Source of the DNA: Pelargonium tetragonum
Taxonomy: Eukaryota; Streptophyta; Magnoliopsida; Geraniales; Geraniaceae
Direction of reading: 5' to 3'
DNA: 64,000 nucleotides
Assembly: GCA_036897445.1 (NCBI GenBank)
Contig: JAYMTL010000045.1
Coordinates: forward strand, 59,387-123,386
The notes beneath the pieces were generated by a model. The model was not told where the DNA came from. It saw nothing but the letters and a program-made list of their open reading frames with translations, and did not search any database. Below are positions 1 through 12,269 of the stretch, piece after piece (position 1 is the first letter of the stretch; every line of letters starts with the position of its first letter). Made by a program: the position numbers and the translations under genes.

Positions 1-2245
1 GAACACCTAGAATTTTTCCTATATTAATATTAGAATCTTGTATAATTTTTTATCAACGGATTTTAAAATGTATAAAAAGTCGAAGTTTTAATCTATATCC
101 ACGAGTCCTATTAAGGATATCTCGAGTAACACAAAAAATTCCCGACTAAAATGAAATAAGGACCCCGTATTAACAGACTTACATTGAGTCCTAAACTTTT
201 TAAGCAACAAATTCATTCAATAGTTTTTTTATAGGTACACGGGCTCTAGGAGTTTTTTTAATCAAGAAACATTTATAGGAATATAGCGCCTTGCTTTACT
301 TTTGTTATCCTTACCCGAGTAGCGTGTAGGAAATGAGGTAAAATTGTTGCGGGAATTTTCCCTATTACACTAAAGTTTCTATAGTAAACAACTTTTAAGC
401 GCTCTGTTTGAGAAAAGATTTACGGTTTGGAGTCGTGTAGAAATTTGACTTGTTTCAACTACAAGTAGACTTATAATTCCTTGTTAAGAGCCCGACAAAA
501 GTAAGTAAAATTCTTGAAATATCCTATTTCAAAGGTTTTCTGAAATCCATATCCATATAAATGAAAGAATGTTCATGCCTAAGTAAGAAAAAGCACTGCT
601 GCATAGATAGGAAACTTTCTTTTTTTCGTAATTTCATACCATTGTTTATTGCTTTCCAAATTTCGTTCAGCTACGTACCAAAAAGCTAGGCTACTTATGT
701 TCGGTTATAGCTTCCAACAGTGTTAGGCCTTTTCTTTAATAAGGATCTCCTGAAACAAGGTCGAAGGCTTAGAACTTTCGGGTAGAGAATCTTTTTATAT
801 CAATATTTATATCTGATACTTTGATTTTTTCTTTCTTTTCAAAAAGTGCTGCTAGGGTTCCTTATACTAGCTCTAATCCGGGGTAAGTCTTGCAACAGGG
901 AAATAGAAAAGGGAATTTTTTCGTATGGGACTTACAGAATAAAGAGGAAAATCTGAAAAAGAACATAATAACAAAAGAGAAGACACCTGCATCGCTATAA
1001 AAAAAATCTTTCATGCCACTTTTTAGTACTATACGTCTGGAAATAGCAATTACAAAGTATACTTTATTAAAGCATAGGGAAATTACTTAATAGGAAGCCC
1101 CTTTTGAGACATCTAAGATTCCTGTGTCTTTTTATATGGCAAGTTATTCTTGACTTTAGTGGTAGTAAATTCTAACAATCATATATATATAAATTGAAAA
1201 GTAGCTAACAGTTATAGGCATAAAATCTTAGGGGAGATTGAATTTATATGTACCTTGGTGTTTCTTTATCTAGGGTTCCTATAAAAGTACATTATTACTG
1301 GAAGCCCTTAGTAAACTTTATATCAGGTATCAGAATCCTAAAAGGGAGTTTAGTCTCGGAACTAGAAACAATATAGAATCACTTCAATAATTGAAATAGA
1401 GTCTTGAGCGTTTACTTTATAAAAGAAGAAAAAGAACGGAAGTCAATATGTGTAGGTTAAGAGGACTCCGTATTCTAAAAAAAGGGTGCTAGTATCTCAT
1501 AGGTTTTAGTAAATGCAAAATTCAATTAGGTAAAACTTAGATTTTTAAGGGGGGTCGTTTCTTTCATAAACTCTATCTTTAGAAAATTCAAGTACTAAAG
1601 TAGATACTTAATATAGTAAATAGATGTGGGTCATTTTATTAAAAATTTATACTAGACTTATTCCGATTGCTAGGCTCTGTGCAGCTATAGCTTGTTAAGT
1701 CTTTTTTGGCTTCTGCTTTATATCTTCTATAATATCTTGCCTTTTTATGTTGTGTTGAAAACTCCATTGGTTCCTACCAAGTCTAATAAGTTAGTACTAA
1801 AGCTATAGGAATTCGTTACTTATACCCTAAGCTTTGATAGCTTACCTTTCTGGCCCAGCCTGCTACTAAGGTAAGGGTAGGACATACTCATAAAAAGAGC
1901 AAAACTAGGATGGCATATTGTTAAGTGTCCTGAACGAGCTAGTGTATAGGATTTGACTTTGATTATAAAGGGTTTAATATTCAAGTTTATGCTTGAGGAC
2001 TTCTCTTGACTGGATATAATGAGGGAGTATTTTATTACTCTTTAGCCCTCCCCTTGTCGCTTATTGGAAAAAGATTGCAATCTAACTAGCGCCACAAGAC
2101 AAGCTCTCAAAAAGTAGACCAATCAAACTTATATACAATAGTAATTTGTTTTGGGTGTACGCTTTCTTTCTAAGAGTAAAGAATGATTCTTTATTTTCTT
2201 TTTACCGATCAGTGGATTTTTCTTAACATGCTAAAAGTTCAAATG

Positions 2246-2647
2246 CTACCTAAAAACTATCAAAAGGGAGCTAAGGGACAGCCCTATAAATAAAGGAGAC
2301 CCCTTTTTAGGTATATAAAGTAGTACTAGAGAAATGAGTCTAATTAGAATACGGGACCTGCACAGTATTCCAAAAGGAATTCCAATACCCGAAGCGTAGT
2401 CAAGTAAAAATTCTTTAATTCTAGAATATGAAGAGATAGGGGCTACCCCTTGAAAAACTCTAGATCGATATAAAAAGGAAAGGTCCTGGGTAATAAAAAC
2501 TATTTTGACAGGGTAGTAAGAATAAAAAACTCTGGTTAAGTAAGGGTCAATACGGTCAAAACATATTGTATGGCTGCACCGCATATAGTACGTTGTAGCC
2601 TTGGGAGTTCCTGAAGTACAGGGTTTGTATTTTGAACTATATAGCAT
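2246..2647 (-). other. Longest open frame; probably not a gene
   Basis: This 133-codon frame is the longest in the window and starts at TTG. Its predicted product is rich in Ile, Leu, Ser, Tyr and Arg, with hydrophobic stretches near residues 45-60 and 100-133. I see no signal peptide with a cleavage site, no catalytic motif and no family resemblance. No ribosome binding site or partner gene lies nearby. Its length is only slightly above the roughly 120 codons expected by chance, given stops at about 7% of codons over six frames. It could be a fragment of a decayed transposon gene, but nothing demonstrates this. Confidence 0.12.
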
Positions 2648-5600
2648 TTCCCGGCAATTCTATATGTTAAGATTTGGTTAGTATAGGACACTTGAAATAG
2701 GTTGTCAAAAGGCTTTTTTTAGTTATCTTTCTTTTCAATAAAATACTGACTCTTAACCCGGGTTCCTTTAGGCCTTTTAATAGGAGGCGGATAACTTTCT
2801 GAGTTGAATTGTAAGAGTTATATAGAAGAATTTCTCGAATAAACAGAAAAGGATATAGAAACTAAGAAGCCCTTCTTTTTACATTTACATTGAGGCAAGT
2901 ATCCTTTTATTTGAAGACCCTTAGAATCCTCACACACTATATATCTATAATAAAGGGTTAATGAAAGCCCTGTGAAGAGAATCTTAATAGATACCCCGCC
3001 TCAGTCTTAAGGATATACTCGGGAGTAATAAAAATTTTTAAGTTTGCGTTGACTTGAGAATTCTAGAGTGAAGCCTAACAGCGGGAGCGCCCTTTTATAT
3101 TAAATTGACTGAGTCTAAGACTCTTTCACCCGAGGAAAGTGGCTAAGTTATAAGAAAAAATTTTAGTAAACTAAGATTGTTTAAGTAATTTGTATTATCT
3201 ATGGAACAGATAAAGGGGGTCTCCCGGTATTACATACATAAGGATTCAGTCCTGGCTAAGTAAGAGTGAAAATTCCCTTTATGGGTATGTACATAAACAA
3301 AGGGATTCCCGCCTGCAGTGGCATAGTAGAATCCGCTTTAGATCAAAAAGAGACTTTATAGTATAGAAAAGCTATGCTTCTTCCTCAGCTCCTGCACTCC
3401 TTAATTTAAGGCTTTCCTTTTAATAGGAGTGCCCCCGCATGTCCTGCGAGGCTCTATACTTTAATATGAGTAAGTTGAGTACCCGTTTCTAAAATCTTAT
3501 GTCACTTCGTGGTGAAGGATAGCTTACCCCGCAGAAAGAATAGAGTGGCGGTACAAAAAAGTCCTAGATTGATCTCTTAGCTTAGTACAAGACACCGAAA
3601 ACGACTAAACTTTTGTCCTGCAGAGGGTTAATCTCATTCCCGGTATTTGTCGGTAAAGAACACAAACCTAGTCTAAAGTTTTTCTACATTGCCTGTCCGG
3701 TAAAATTTTCAAAGGGGTGCCTCCTTAGGATCCATTCTTACTAGGGACATCTAGGGACTACTTTTACTCTTATAGAAACAAACTCTTACTTTCCGGAGCC
3801 TCTTATGGGAATCTAATTGTCTTACAAAAGGAACCTTATCCTTATATAATGAAATCAAAAGCAAGCAAGAAAGCTAACTACAGCTTTAGATACTTTATAC
3901 TAAAGCAACAAGAAACCCTAGAATTCCGGATTAGAATTCGAACAGGAAAGTCAGAACGACTTCTCAGGATATGGGTATAAAGGATGAGATCACAGGATCC
4001 TATAATGATTTTAAGAGGAGAGCTCTTAACTCTTTAAAAAGCATACAATTTAAATTCTTTGAATCTTGTATAAGTAGGAACGCGCTATCCCAAGAGGTGT
4101 TTCCCCAAATACAAATATTGTAACCTTTCTCGCTCGACGAGGCCCATGCTAAAAAGTTCTTAATTATATAAGATGCCTTTTTGCTTAGCTTTACATATAA
4201 ATCGAGGGGTTTTGATCTCAAACTGGGAGAATCCTTTGACATTAATCCCTATTCCTTTCATTATTTGAGCGATATTGTATTGTTAGACACTCCTCTCGAC
4301 TGAAAGGCAGAACCTTATAAGTTAAGTAGAGAACTTTTCTTATTCTGGACCGCTCACAAGAGTATCTGCTTTTTTATCTGGTAAAGATTGTTCTTGAACT
4401 AACACACACAAAAACAAAAAGAAGTAATTAAGAGAGTTTTTAGGTTATCGAACTCTTATATACCATATTAAGAACCCCTATTAGCTGCCACAAGGTTTGT
4501 ACTAATACGACTCCTCAATTCATAATAGGTATCCCTATTTATAAGGTTTCTGTAATTACTCCTACCACAAGTTTTGGTTAAGCTTTTTAAATGTCAATTC
4601 TAAAGTCTTTTTTTATTTCCAATACCAAGAGTCATTTCATTACTAAACGTAAAAATACCTTTAGGTCAAACGAGACTTACATTTTTATTATAGATAGACC
4701 AATTTCCCTAAACCTATTGAGCTACTATACTTCATCATAACATCCGTCAGTATTAGGTAAAATAAAAAAAATAAGTAATTAAGCTGAAATGGAAAAGCCC
4801 GTCGTACTGACCATTTTTCGTATCTAATCTAATTTAGTAGGGTACCCTTTTCTAATAAGTAGAAAGAAAGTTTATTTAGAGTATCCTTTATCAGAGAATT
4901 TGGTGTCAAAGAAATAAAGCACTTAGTACTCAAGATTCAGGTTTGCCAATAGATAGATTATAGAAGTGCGTGTACGTGTGTACTATGAAGTAAGTTAGAG
5001 TCTCCTAATAACCTATTGCTTATAGGCAATTTGTTTTGGCTTACTTTTATCCTATATTGTATACAGGAAAGACTGAAAAGGAATTTACCAAATCTTAGCC
5101 TCTTTTTAACCCAATTGTACATTTAATGCTTTTTTCTGTGTCTAAAATTTATTAAGGTATATACTTTTTCGTTCCTTAGTTTTATTTATTAATCTTTTAC
5201 TTGCTTATATAAAGAGTTTCCAATAATACTTGCTGACATTAACACAAATTTTGGACCTACGCTATAAAATAACTGATACTAGCTTCCCCTAAACAGGAGT
5301 CCTTGCTTAGAATCTATGGACTTAACCGAGTCATTTACCTACTCATTACTTTATTAGATCTTTTACTAACTTAATTACATATCTTATCCAATTCACAAGC
5401 AATGCAACGGTAATACTACATCCTGGTAGATACGAGGTTTAAAATAGACTTAAATAAAGGAAAGAGTAAGTGCAAATCTAAATCTTTAAAATCAATGACA
5501 TTAAAGCGCTTGCTCAATAAATAGGAAGACACACGGAAACTTACCTATTACTATTAAGTCTTAAGTACCCTTTTTGGACTTTATAAAAATTACTACACAC

Positions 5601-6294
5601 CAATTTTCTCTGTTTTGCTTAGACAGAACAAGCTCAAGTCCTCCATTTACTAAAGCAAATCCTGTTAAGATATACTAAAAAATTTTTTTATAGGAGTTGC
5701 CTATTTAAAAACTCCTAATAAAATAAAAGTCTTAGGAATTCGGTAAAGCTTACGATGTATATAAAGAATTAATCTTTCTTGTCTATTTGCCTTTGACGTT
5801 TACTATACTAGGTCCCCCCAAGAGACTGCCCAGGTTTTTATGGATTGAATATCTTTTTGTAAAAGAATAGACAGCTAAAAAAAGAATAGGTGACTTTTCT
5901 TATTGAAATTTCTGATTATAAAAACTGTATTAATCTATAAAAGGTATTTACTTTATTACGAACTCTCAATACGTAAAGAAACATAAGTTACATCTTCGAT
6001 ATTCCAGATTCGGGATACTCGAATTTAGTAATCACAAAATAGAAGAGCATCTTCAGGAACCAAAAAGGGTCTAATCTAAAAGAGAAAGAGTGCCCACTAA
6101 CTCTAGTATGAGGAATATATTGAAAAGCCTCTATAGAAGTACATAATTCCTAATGCAGTTATTTAATCAGTAAAATCAAGCAAGAGTGGGTTCTTTTACA
6201 AAAGCATCTAAAAGCTTGCTAAGCAAAAGAGTCCCGTGTTAAATTAGCAATTAGACTTATAAGACAGCACTTAACCATTGTAAAAACGTTAGGG

Positions 6295-6370
6295 TGATAG
6301 GACTTGAACCCGGGACTTCTTATTATCTAAAAGTTTGTCGGAGAATTCAATTTACCAGCCCACTATTCTG
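6295..6370 (-). other. tRNA-like fragment (B-box motif)
   Basis: The minus strand carries GGTTCAAGTCC at 6300-6310, an exact match to the tRNA T-loop/B-box consensus, preceded by CCCGG. The T-stem pairs only partly and no matching acceptor stem is present, so this is not a working tRNA. Upstream on the minus strand, CTTTTAG looks like an anticodon loop (TTT or TAG) but its stem is not paired. It is best read as a decayed tRNA or tRNA-derived element. Confidence 0.25.
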
Positions 6371-7797
6371 TCTTGAATTTGAATATATATACTTTTTTTA
6401 TTACCCCTCCAGAATTCATACAGACTTCTAAAGCAGGCCTTATAATATAATCGCAGTAGCACAGGATCCTAAAAGATATTGCTTTAGGTTACTCTACAAT
6501 AGTTCTGCTTCTTAACGGAAAAATTTTTATTGTATTACAATAAACCCGCTTTTTGGATAAACTACACGTGCTTAATTCAAGAATAAGACCTTTTTAAGAT
6601 ACAGCATAGAAAGAAAAGCAAAGTATGGAGGATTTAGGGTACTTGGGTTTTTCTTTATCCTTTATAAATCCGACTTATACGCAACCAAGGAAGCTTCAGC
6701 TTTCTGTCCTATACTATATATAATAAAAGATCTGACACCTAATTTCTAATTGGAAAAATATAACATTAATTTTATAAAGGGTAGCTCCTTCAATATTGTT
6801 TGGATACCATACCGCTTGACACCTTATTACCAAATATACTAGTTAGCAAAGCTTATCTCTGGTATATATATATATAACTTTTAGAACTGTGCTAAACTTC
6901 CTTAATATTTAGCGTACTGTAGACAACCCTCCAATACCAATATAAATATAAAATAGGTTTATAACATCACTTTATTTTGGGCCACGGGATAGAAAAGAAT
7001 CCAGTAGTTTTTACGTCAAAATCCTTCTTTTACTAGCTGGGCTTCTTTTTAGTAATTCCAGGGTTATAGTTACTAAAGGAGATTCGAAGTCAAGCAAACC
7101 CGGGGTTTCCCTTATGTTCTAAGCACCCTTATTTTTTTGATCTGATTGCTATAAAAAAACACCCTATGCTAAGGAGCCAAGACCTAGTGACTCAACCCTG
7201 CCTTGACACTGTAAAAAGATGAACTTATACTAAGGGATTCTACCCAAACCCCCAGGGCTCTAACTAAAAGCTGAGGCAAACACTAAGTAATTTGAAACTT
7301 ATAGTGCTTTCTGTCCTATAAGCGCACTACTTTTACATGTCTTGAAAATAAACACATAGGCCCGCCTCATTTTTATAGTAATATATCACCACTCTCCTTT
7401 AGTAAGATGACGCATTTAGTAAGCAATATAGACTCCCTTAGGTCTGTCGATAACTTGCTTTTGTATACATTGTAGTAACAAAAAGACCTAGCAAATACAA
7501 GGAAAACAAAAATGGCGAGTGAGAGTAGTCCTTTTTAGCTTATACGCCTGTTCTAAGGCTTGCTTAGGAGGTTTAGAAGGATTAGTAAAAATTTTCTTTT
7601 AGCACAAAACAAATAGGAGAGCTTTCTTTCTTTAATTTAAGTATAATTAATGCCTTCGTTCAGAAGAGCTTTCTATAATATTAGAAAGTCTTAAATACCT
7701 AACGAGTTTACCTTGGTTGAATAGGTATACCAAGTCTGGTAAGTGCGGGGTAAGAAACGGGATTGTGAAGTCTCATCATATAAAACTCTATAAATAA

Positions 7798-8031
7798 AGA
7801 TTCGACTTACATACAAGGGTTATTTACTTGTTGCGTGAAGAGCTGGGAGACACTGATTTAGTCTTAGGGAAAGTCGGGCCTTTAGCAAAAAATGCAACTA
7901 GCTGGGAACGGAACTGTAAAGAGTCAAAGGAATTAGAAAGTCGCTTAATAGAATTCGCCCAACATTTCTCATGGCTTTTTAATTGGGAATTCAAGAAATT
8001 TTTTAATTATTCTGACCCTTTTATACATTAA
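7798..8031 (+). other. Small charged open frame, possible coding relic
   Basis: A 77-codon frame runs from just after a TAA at 7795 to a TAA at 8029. The only starts are TTG codons at 7828 and 7831; there is no ATG. The product is balanced and charged, with Glu, Lys and Asp mixed with Leu, Trp and Phe, and the local DNA is less AT-rich than its surroundings, so it looks more protein-like than most frames here. I recognise no domain. It ends immediately upstream of the tRNA-Pro-like fragment at 8037. Chance remains the simplest explanation. Confidence 0.15.
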
Positions 8032-8036
8032 TAAAT

Positions 8037-8109
8037 AGGGGTAGCGGTCTGACGCCAGTTTTGTTCTGAGTGAGTATCTATAGGTTCGAATCGTATTAAG
8101 CTTCACCTC
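8037..8109 (+). pseudogene. Decayed tRNA-Pro-like sequence
   Basis: Blocks in the right order resemble an organellar or bacterial tRNA-Pro(TGG): AGGGGTAGCG at the 5' end (8037-8046), GTCTG in the D region (8047-8051), a GTTTTG anticodon-loop block (8058-8063), TATAGGTTCGAATC as T-arm (8079-8092), and CACCTC as the 3' acceptor side (8104-8109). The T-stem pairs at four of five positions. The anticodon stem is weak, the loop reads TTG where TGG is expected, and a few extra bases precede the acceptor end, so it should not function. The match was made from memory of the family and could be partly fortuitous. Confidence 0.35.
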
Positions 8110-11100
8110 AGCCTGCCCTTTTATCCTTTTAACTAAATATCCTAAAATTTGTATAATTATAATAAGAGTAGGAGCCCCTTCTTTGTAAACTAATAGAATT
8201 TCCCAACTTTGGAAACATAGGTAAATGCGCTATCATTATGAGTACACAATAACGATCCTAGAGCTTATAAGATGGGGTCTTTTGCTTAAAAAGGATCTTT
8301 TCTATTAGCAATCGATAGATAACAAGAGATACAAAATTGAATTATATAGTAAAATTCTGGCTTCTTGCTTTCAGTTCCACAATGTAGGTATACGAAAGCA
8401 GCTTCAAATCGAATCTTATCCAATCTAGATAATGTAGATGCTTTTCGAGTAGTTACAAGGATTTCAAACCCACCAAAAAAGAAATTAGAGAAACTCACTT
8501 ATATAAAGGATAAAAACCTCGGTAGGAATTAGATTTTATCAGCATCAGTCTAACTGGCTATACTAAATTATACGGAAAATCTTACTGACCTGAGGAGATC
8601 CTTCAATCCCCTTATTCTTGCTTGAGATTGGAGAGCGCTGATCAAACGAAACGAGGGGGGTTCAAGGCGACTCAAATCAAAGGGGAGTAGATACAGAGAT
8701 AGATTTATGCCAGACATTTAGTTAAAGCTGATTATAAGAAGCAGGGTCTCGTTTAAGAGACCTACTTACTGCGGTTTTTCGCTTAGTGTCAGGATACCCC
8801 GGAAATATTTGATCCATTTTAAACTACTTTTTTAATAATTCTCATTTACAAGATAAGGGTTTCTAACTGGGTATATAATACAAAAAATGAAAGAGCCCGC
8901 TGTAAGTTTGCTTAGTTCTATAATGTTACTGTAATAAGAATAAGCACAGACAGGGTCTTACCGCGAGTCCTCTATAAAAAAACTTTTTAGAATGTCTTCT
9001 TTTAGGATAACAATTGTGCGGCCGGTACACCGGACTTTTTTAGGGCAACTCTTTGTCGCTAAGAGGACTTAAATTAGATTCTACCTTAACTATTAAAATA
9101 AAGTAAACTTAAAACTTTTTAAAGTGCAGTCTCCGAGCTTTATGCTACAATTCACCAGCGTATCTCTACGAGTTGGTAGATACAGCGTCAAAAAGGTTTG
9201 GTATATAAAAACTCAGATCTAAAAAAGGGTCCTTTTGTTAAGTCAATTCAACTACCATAAGTTCAGGTTCCTTTAGCCCAGTCTTAGGAAGTCAAAAGTC
9301 AAAGATCCTTTGGGAAAGCTAAAAAATGCTTCAAATCATCCAGGATATCCCTATTAAATCTAGGGCCTAAATCGCAGGACTTTCTAGAGAGTCAAAGGGT
9401 TTTTAAGAATATAAAAAGAAAAAAGGGGCCCCATTATACCTCAGGAACCTGAAAAAGACCCAGATGTATACAAAATTGTTACTTAGAGTTAGAAGTCAAA
9501 TCAAATCCTTTCAATTAAAAAAGTTTTTCTTTATCAGAGGGGCTCTCACTTGGCTATTGTACAACCTACTGGCTACTGGAGTCAAGACCTCTTGGAGTTA
9601 GCCCTCACTTAGTAATAACAGACTGTTGATCTAATCGAAGAGCAAAAGGGATTTCCAATATAGCTAGAAATAAAAGAAAAAGCCTTCTAATAAATGGAAA
9701 TTTTCGGCTACTTTTTCTTGAAACTATCCCTTTCAAAGCAGTTCCTAATAAAAGCTCGTAAAAGTTTACAGGTTATAAGAGTCTTTTTCTATTGGAGCCT
9801 ACCCTCTATCCTTTTAGAAAACCCGTACGCCCCTGTATCTGGATACAATGAATAAAAACCTGTCAAAGCCGGCTTTATCTGATCTCTGCGATGCATTATT
9901 AAGGCTTAGGTTCGGCACTAAGTGACACTTTTGGGAATTTTTTAAGTTAAGAGTTGTGTTGACATACAAGATTTTATAGCCCTTTTACTGTAGGATCCTA
10001 GGGGGTTCCCTATTTATTTGAAGAGGTATAAGTATCTCCATTACATAATTATAATTCTAGGGCCCTAATCTAATACTAATATCTAATAGAATAGAGGAGG
10101 TAGAAATTCAAGAATTTTGTCTACAAAGTGTTCAGAGTGATTTATAAGCGGTCTCAACCCTTTTAGTCCTTATACGAAGTTTTTGTTTAATTCATCAATT
10201 TCTTATCTCCACTTCTAGTGTTAGTTAATTTGCGAAAAGGACTTTGTTTTTCATAACTAACACTAAAAAGTCTAAAAAGCATATCTTAATTTAATGTACT
10301 TTACGCCCCTTAAAGAGCTCTCTATGATATATTCAAAAAGAGTTTTGTTTCCGTTAGTTAAACTCGGGGGTCCCGGGCATCCTTGAGAGTTATAAATTTT
10401 AAACTATGTCCTTATTTTTTTTCGTTTAGATCCTTTTTTGAACTTAATAGAGAACCCCCATTAGGACTTTTTCGTGGATGATTTCACACCTAGCGGGACC
10501 CGGAAAAAGAGAAAACTTTAAATTTCCTTTGTAGTTATCTAAATTTTGAGAGGCTTTTCCCGAGTCTTTTTATTGTTGGAGTTACCTTATTCTAGCCAGG
10601 ATTCTTAAGCTAAGAGTAGTAGAGTCTCGTCTATATATAAATATAATAGTGGTAAGCTTTAGTTACTTCTTAAGGATAAACTTTTTAAGCTCGCTTTAGA
10701 GCGAAACTACAGAAGGAAAGAGAGTCCTCTTATAAGTTAGATATAGTGTTTGTAGTTACTAACTTATATTTTAGTTTAGGGAATCCTTTTTGGTGTCAAT
10801 TTCCTTATTCGGAGTCATAGCCCAAAGCATTCAAAGATCTTTTTAGTATAAAAAAGCTATTGTAATAAACTTTCAACCAAAATATTAAGTTCTTCCTTTT
10901 AATGACATCTTAGAAAAACGAAAAATGAAAGCCTTGACAGCTTTCCTAAGTGTAATTGAAAACCTTGAGTCAAAAGAGGAGGGATTCCTTGTAGTGAACA
11001 TTAGAAGACAATCCCAAAACTTCAGCTTCATAGAGTCCGTTTGCTAAATAAAGAGATAAGTTCCCCAAAATTTTGTACTACATTCTGAACTTTTTAACTA

Positions 11101-12000
11101 GCAATCCTAGTAGTAAATAATAACAGATACTTGAACTGAATTAGACCGAGTTTCTCTAATATCTTTCTTCAATAGTAGGTAGTGGAGTCCAAATTACCTC
11201 AACGAATCGAGAGAATACTAACCTAGGTTTTAAACCCTGCTCATGCCACGATAACAGATCTAATTTCGTATTTCTTAGTATTTCCTCTCTGTCTTGCTCG
11301 ATACTTGCTATTTTATTAATTTTCGGATACTTTATACAGGATACCCTTTCAGTTTGAATCCTGTTTCTTACTTAACTTAGTCGGATACCCTGATGTATAA
11401 TTCTTATTCCTAATCAATCAAAACTAGTATCTTTTTTCCCAGCTCCGGGAAAAGTGAAAATATATATATATAAGTATATGAAAATAAGAAAAGAATAAGA
11501 CATTTGCAAGCATAGAAGTCAAAATCTGGATACTCCTACTGATTATCAATCAGCATGTCAAGACTGAAATAAAGGAGAATAAACTTAGTAAATACCGGAA
11601 ATAACGAAGATTCAGTATTCGAAATATGGAACTTGCCCCTATTAATTTATGACTTTGAGAAGTTACGACGTACTTGAATTGCGAGGTTGCTGGTTAGGTC
11701 CTAAAAGGCGGGAAATTCCTGCTAAATTAAAGAATTGTAGGGAAGTTGTCAAAATTTCTGCCCCGAACGGGGTAGCTTTCTTCTGTTACACATTTACTAG
11801 CCTTTGATTCTGAAGCGACTAGAATAATCTTTCCCACGGTTTTCCTATTAGTAACGGACCTGCCCTCAGGGTTTAAGGGCGTTTTTACTCTTTGGCTATT
11901 CTCTCAATTACTCTATTATAGAACTCCCTAACAAGGTCTATCCTTCACTTTTCTTAACAAGAGGTGCGCCTATAAGCACTAAGAAAGATAATCTTTAAGA
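8110..12000. other. Gene-free stretch with small GC clusters
   Basis: No gene is seen. Noticeable items are GC-rich islands in otherwise AT-rich DNA: GGGGCCCC at 9425-9432, GGGCCC at 10060-10065 and a short hairpin-like CCCCGAACGGGG at 11761-11772. A (TA)6 tract lies at 11461-11472. Confidence 0.6.
11761..11772. repeat. Short GC-rich inverted repeat
   Basis: CCCCG and CGGGG arms are separated by AA. With five base pairs and a two-base gap it is too tight to form a stable loop as drawn, so it is best treated as a small GC cluster. Confidence 0.3.
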
Positions 12001-12115
12001 CGAATAGAGTGAATTTTGAAATTACTGCAAAAGTATACGTAAGAGAAGCAAAAGAAGAAAAACTAAACAACAAACACAAGAAAACCAGATCCAATCAAAG
12101 AATTCTTAAACCAAC

Positions 12116-12190
12116 CAGATTACCAGCAATGACTCGACTGGAACTCGCGGCCATCGGGGTAATATTCCCACGCTCTAATCACTCGAAATA
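12116..12190 (-). pseudogene. Decayed tRNA-like sequence, antisense
   Basis: Read on the minus strand, this contains GTGATTAGAGCG, a D-arm/A-box-like block, then GTGGG-loop-CCCCG where an anticodon arm would lie, then GGCCGCGAGTTCCAGTCGAG, a T-arm with one changed loop base (TTCCAGT instead of TTCRANY). The acceptor arms do not pair. The plus-strand open frame at 12009-12263 (84 codons) crosses it and reads the kind of phrase typical of antisense tRNA translations, so I treat that frame as a shadow. The order and spacing fit a tRNA relic or a tRNA-derived SINE head. Confidence 0.3.
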
Positions 12191-12269
12191 CTTAATTAGA
12201 AACTTTCTAGTAAACTACATTCGGGAATATACAAGATTCAGGACGAGTATTAAGATTAATTAAGGATCA

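Larger units (their letters stand above)
1..7790. other. Gene-free stretch
   Basis: I see no gene in this stretch. It holds the longest open frame of the window (2246-2647, minus, listed separately), short TA tracts at 1181-1191 and 6863-6876, and one tRNA B-box-like motif on the minus strand at 6300-6310. Other frames are short and interrupted by TAA or TAG every few codons. Confidence 0.6.

Noticed and set aside
2246-2647. A 133-codon gene
   Set aside because: Its length is close to the random maximum for this composition, and it has no motif, start context or neighbour to support it.
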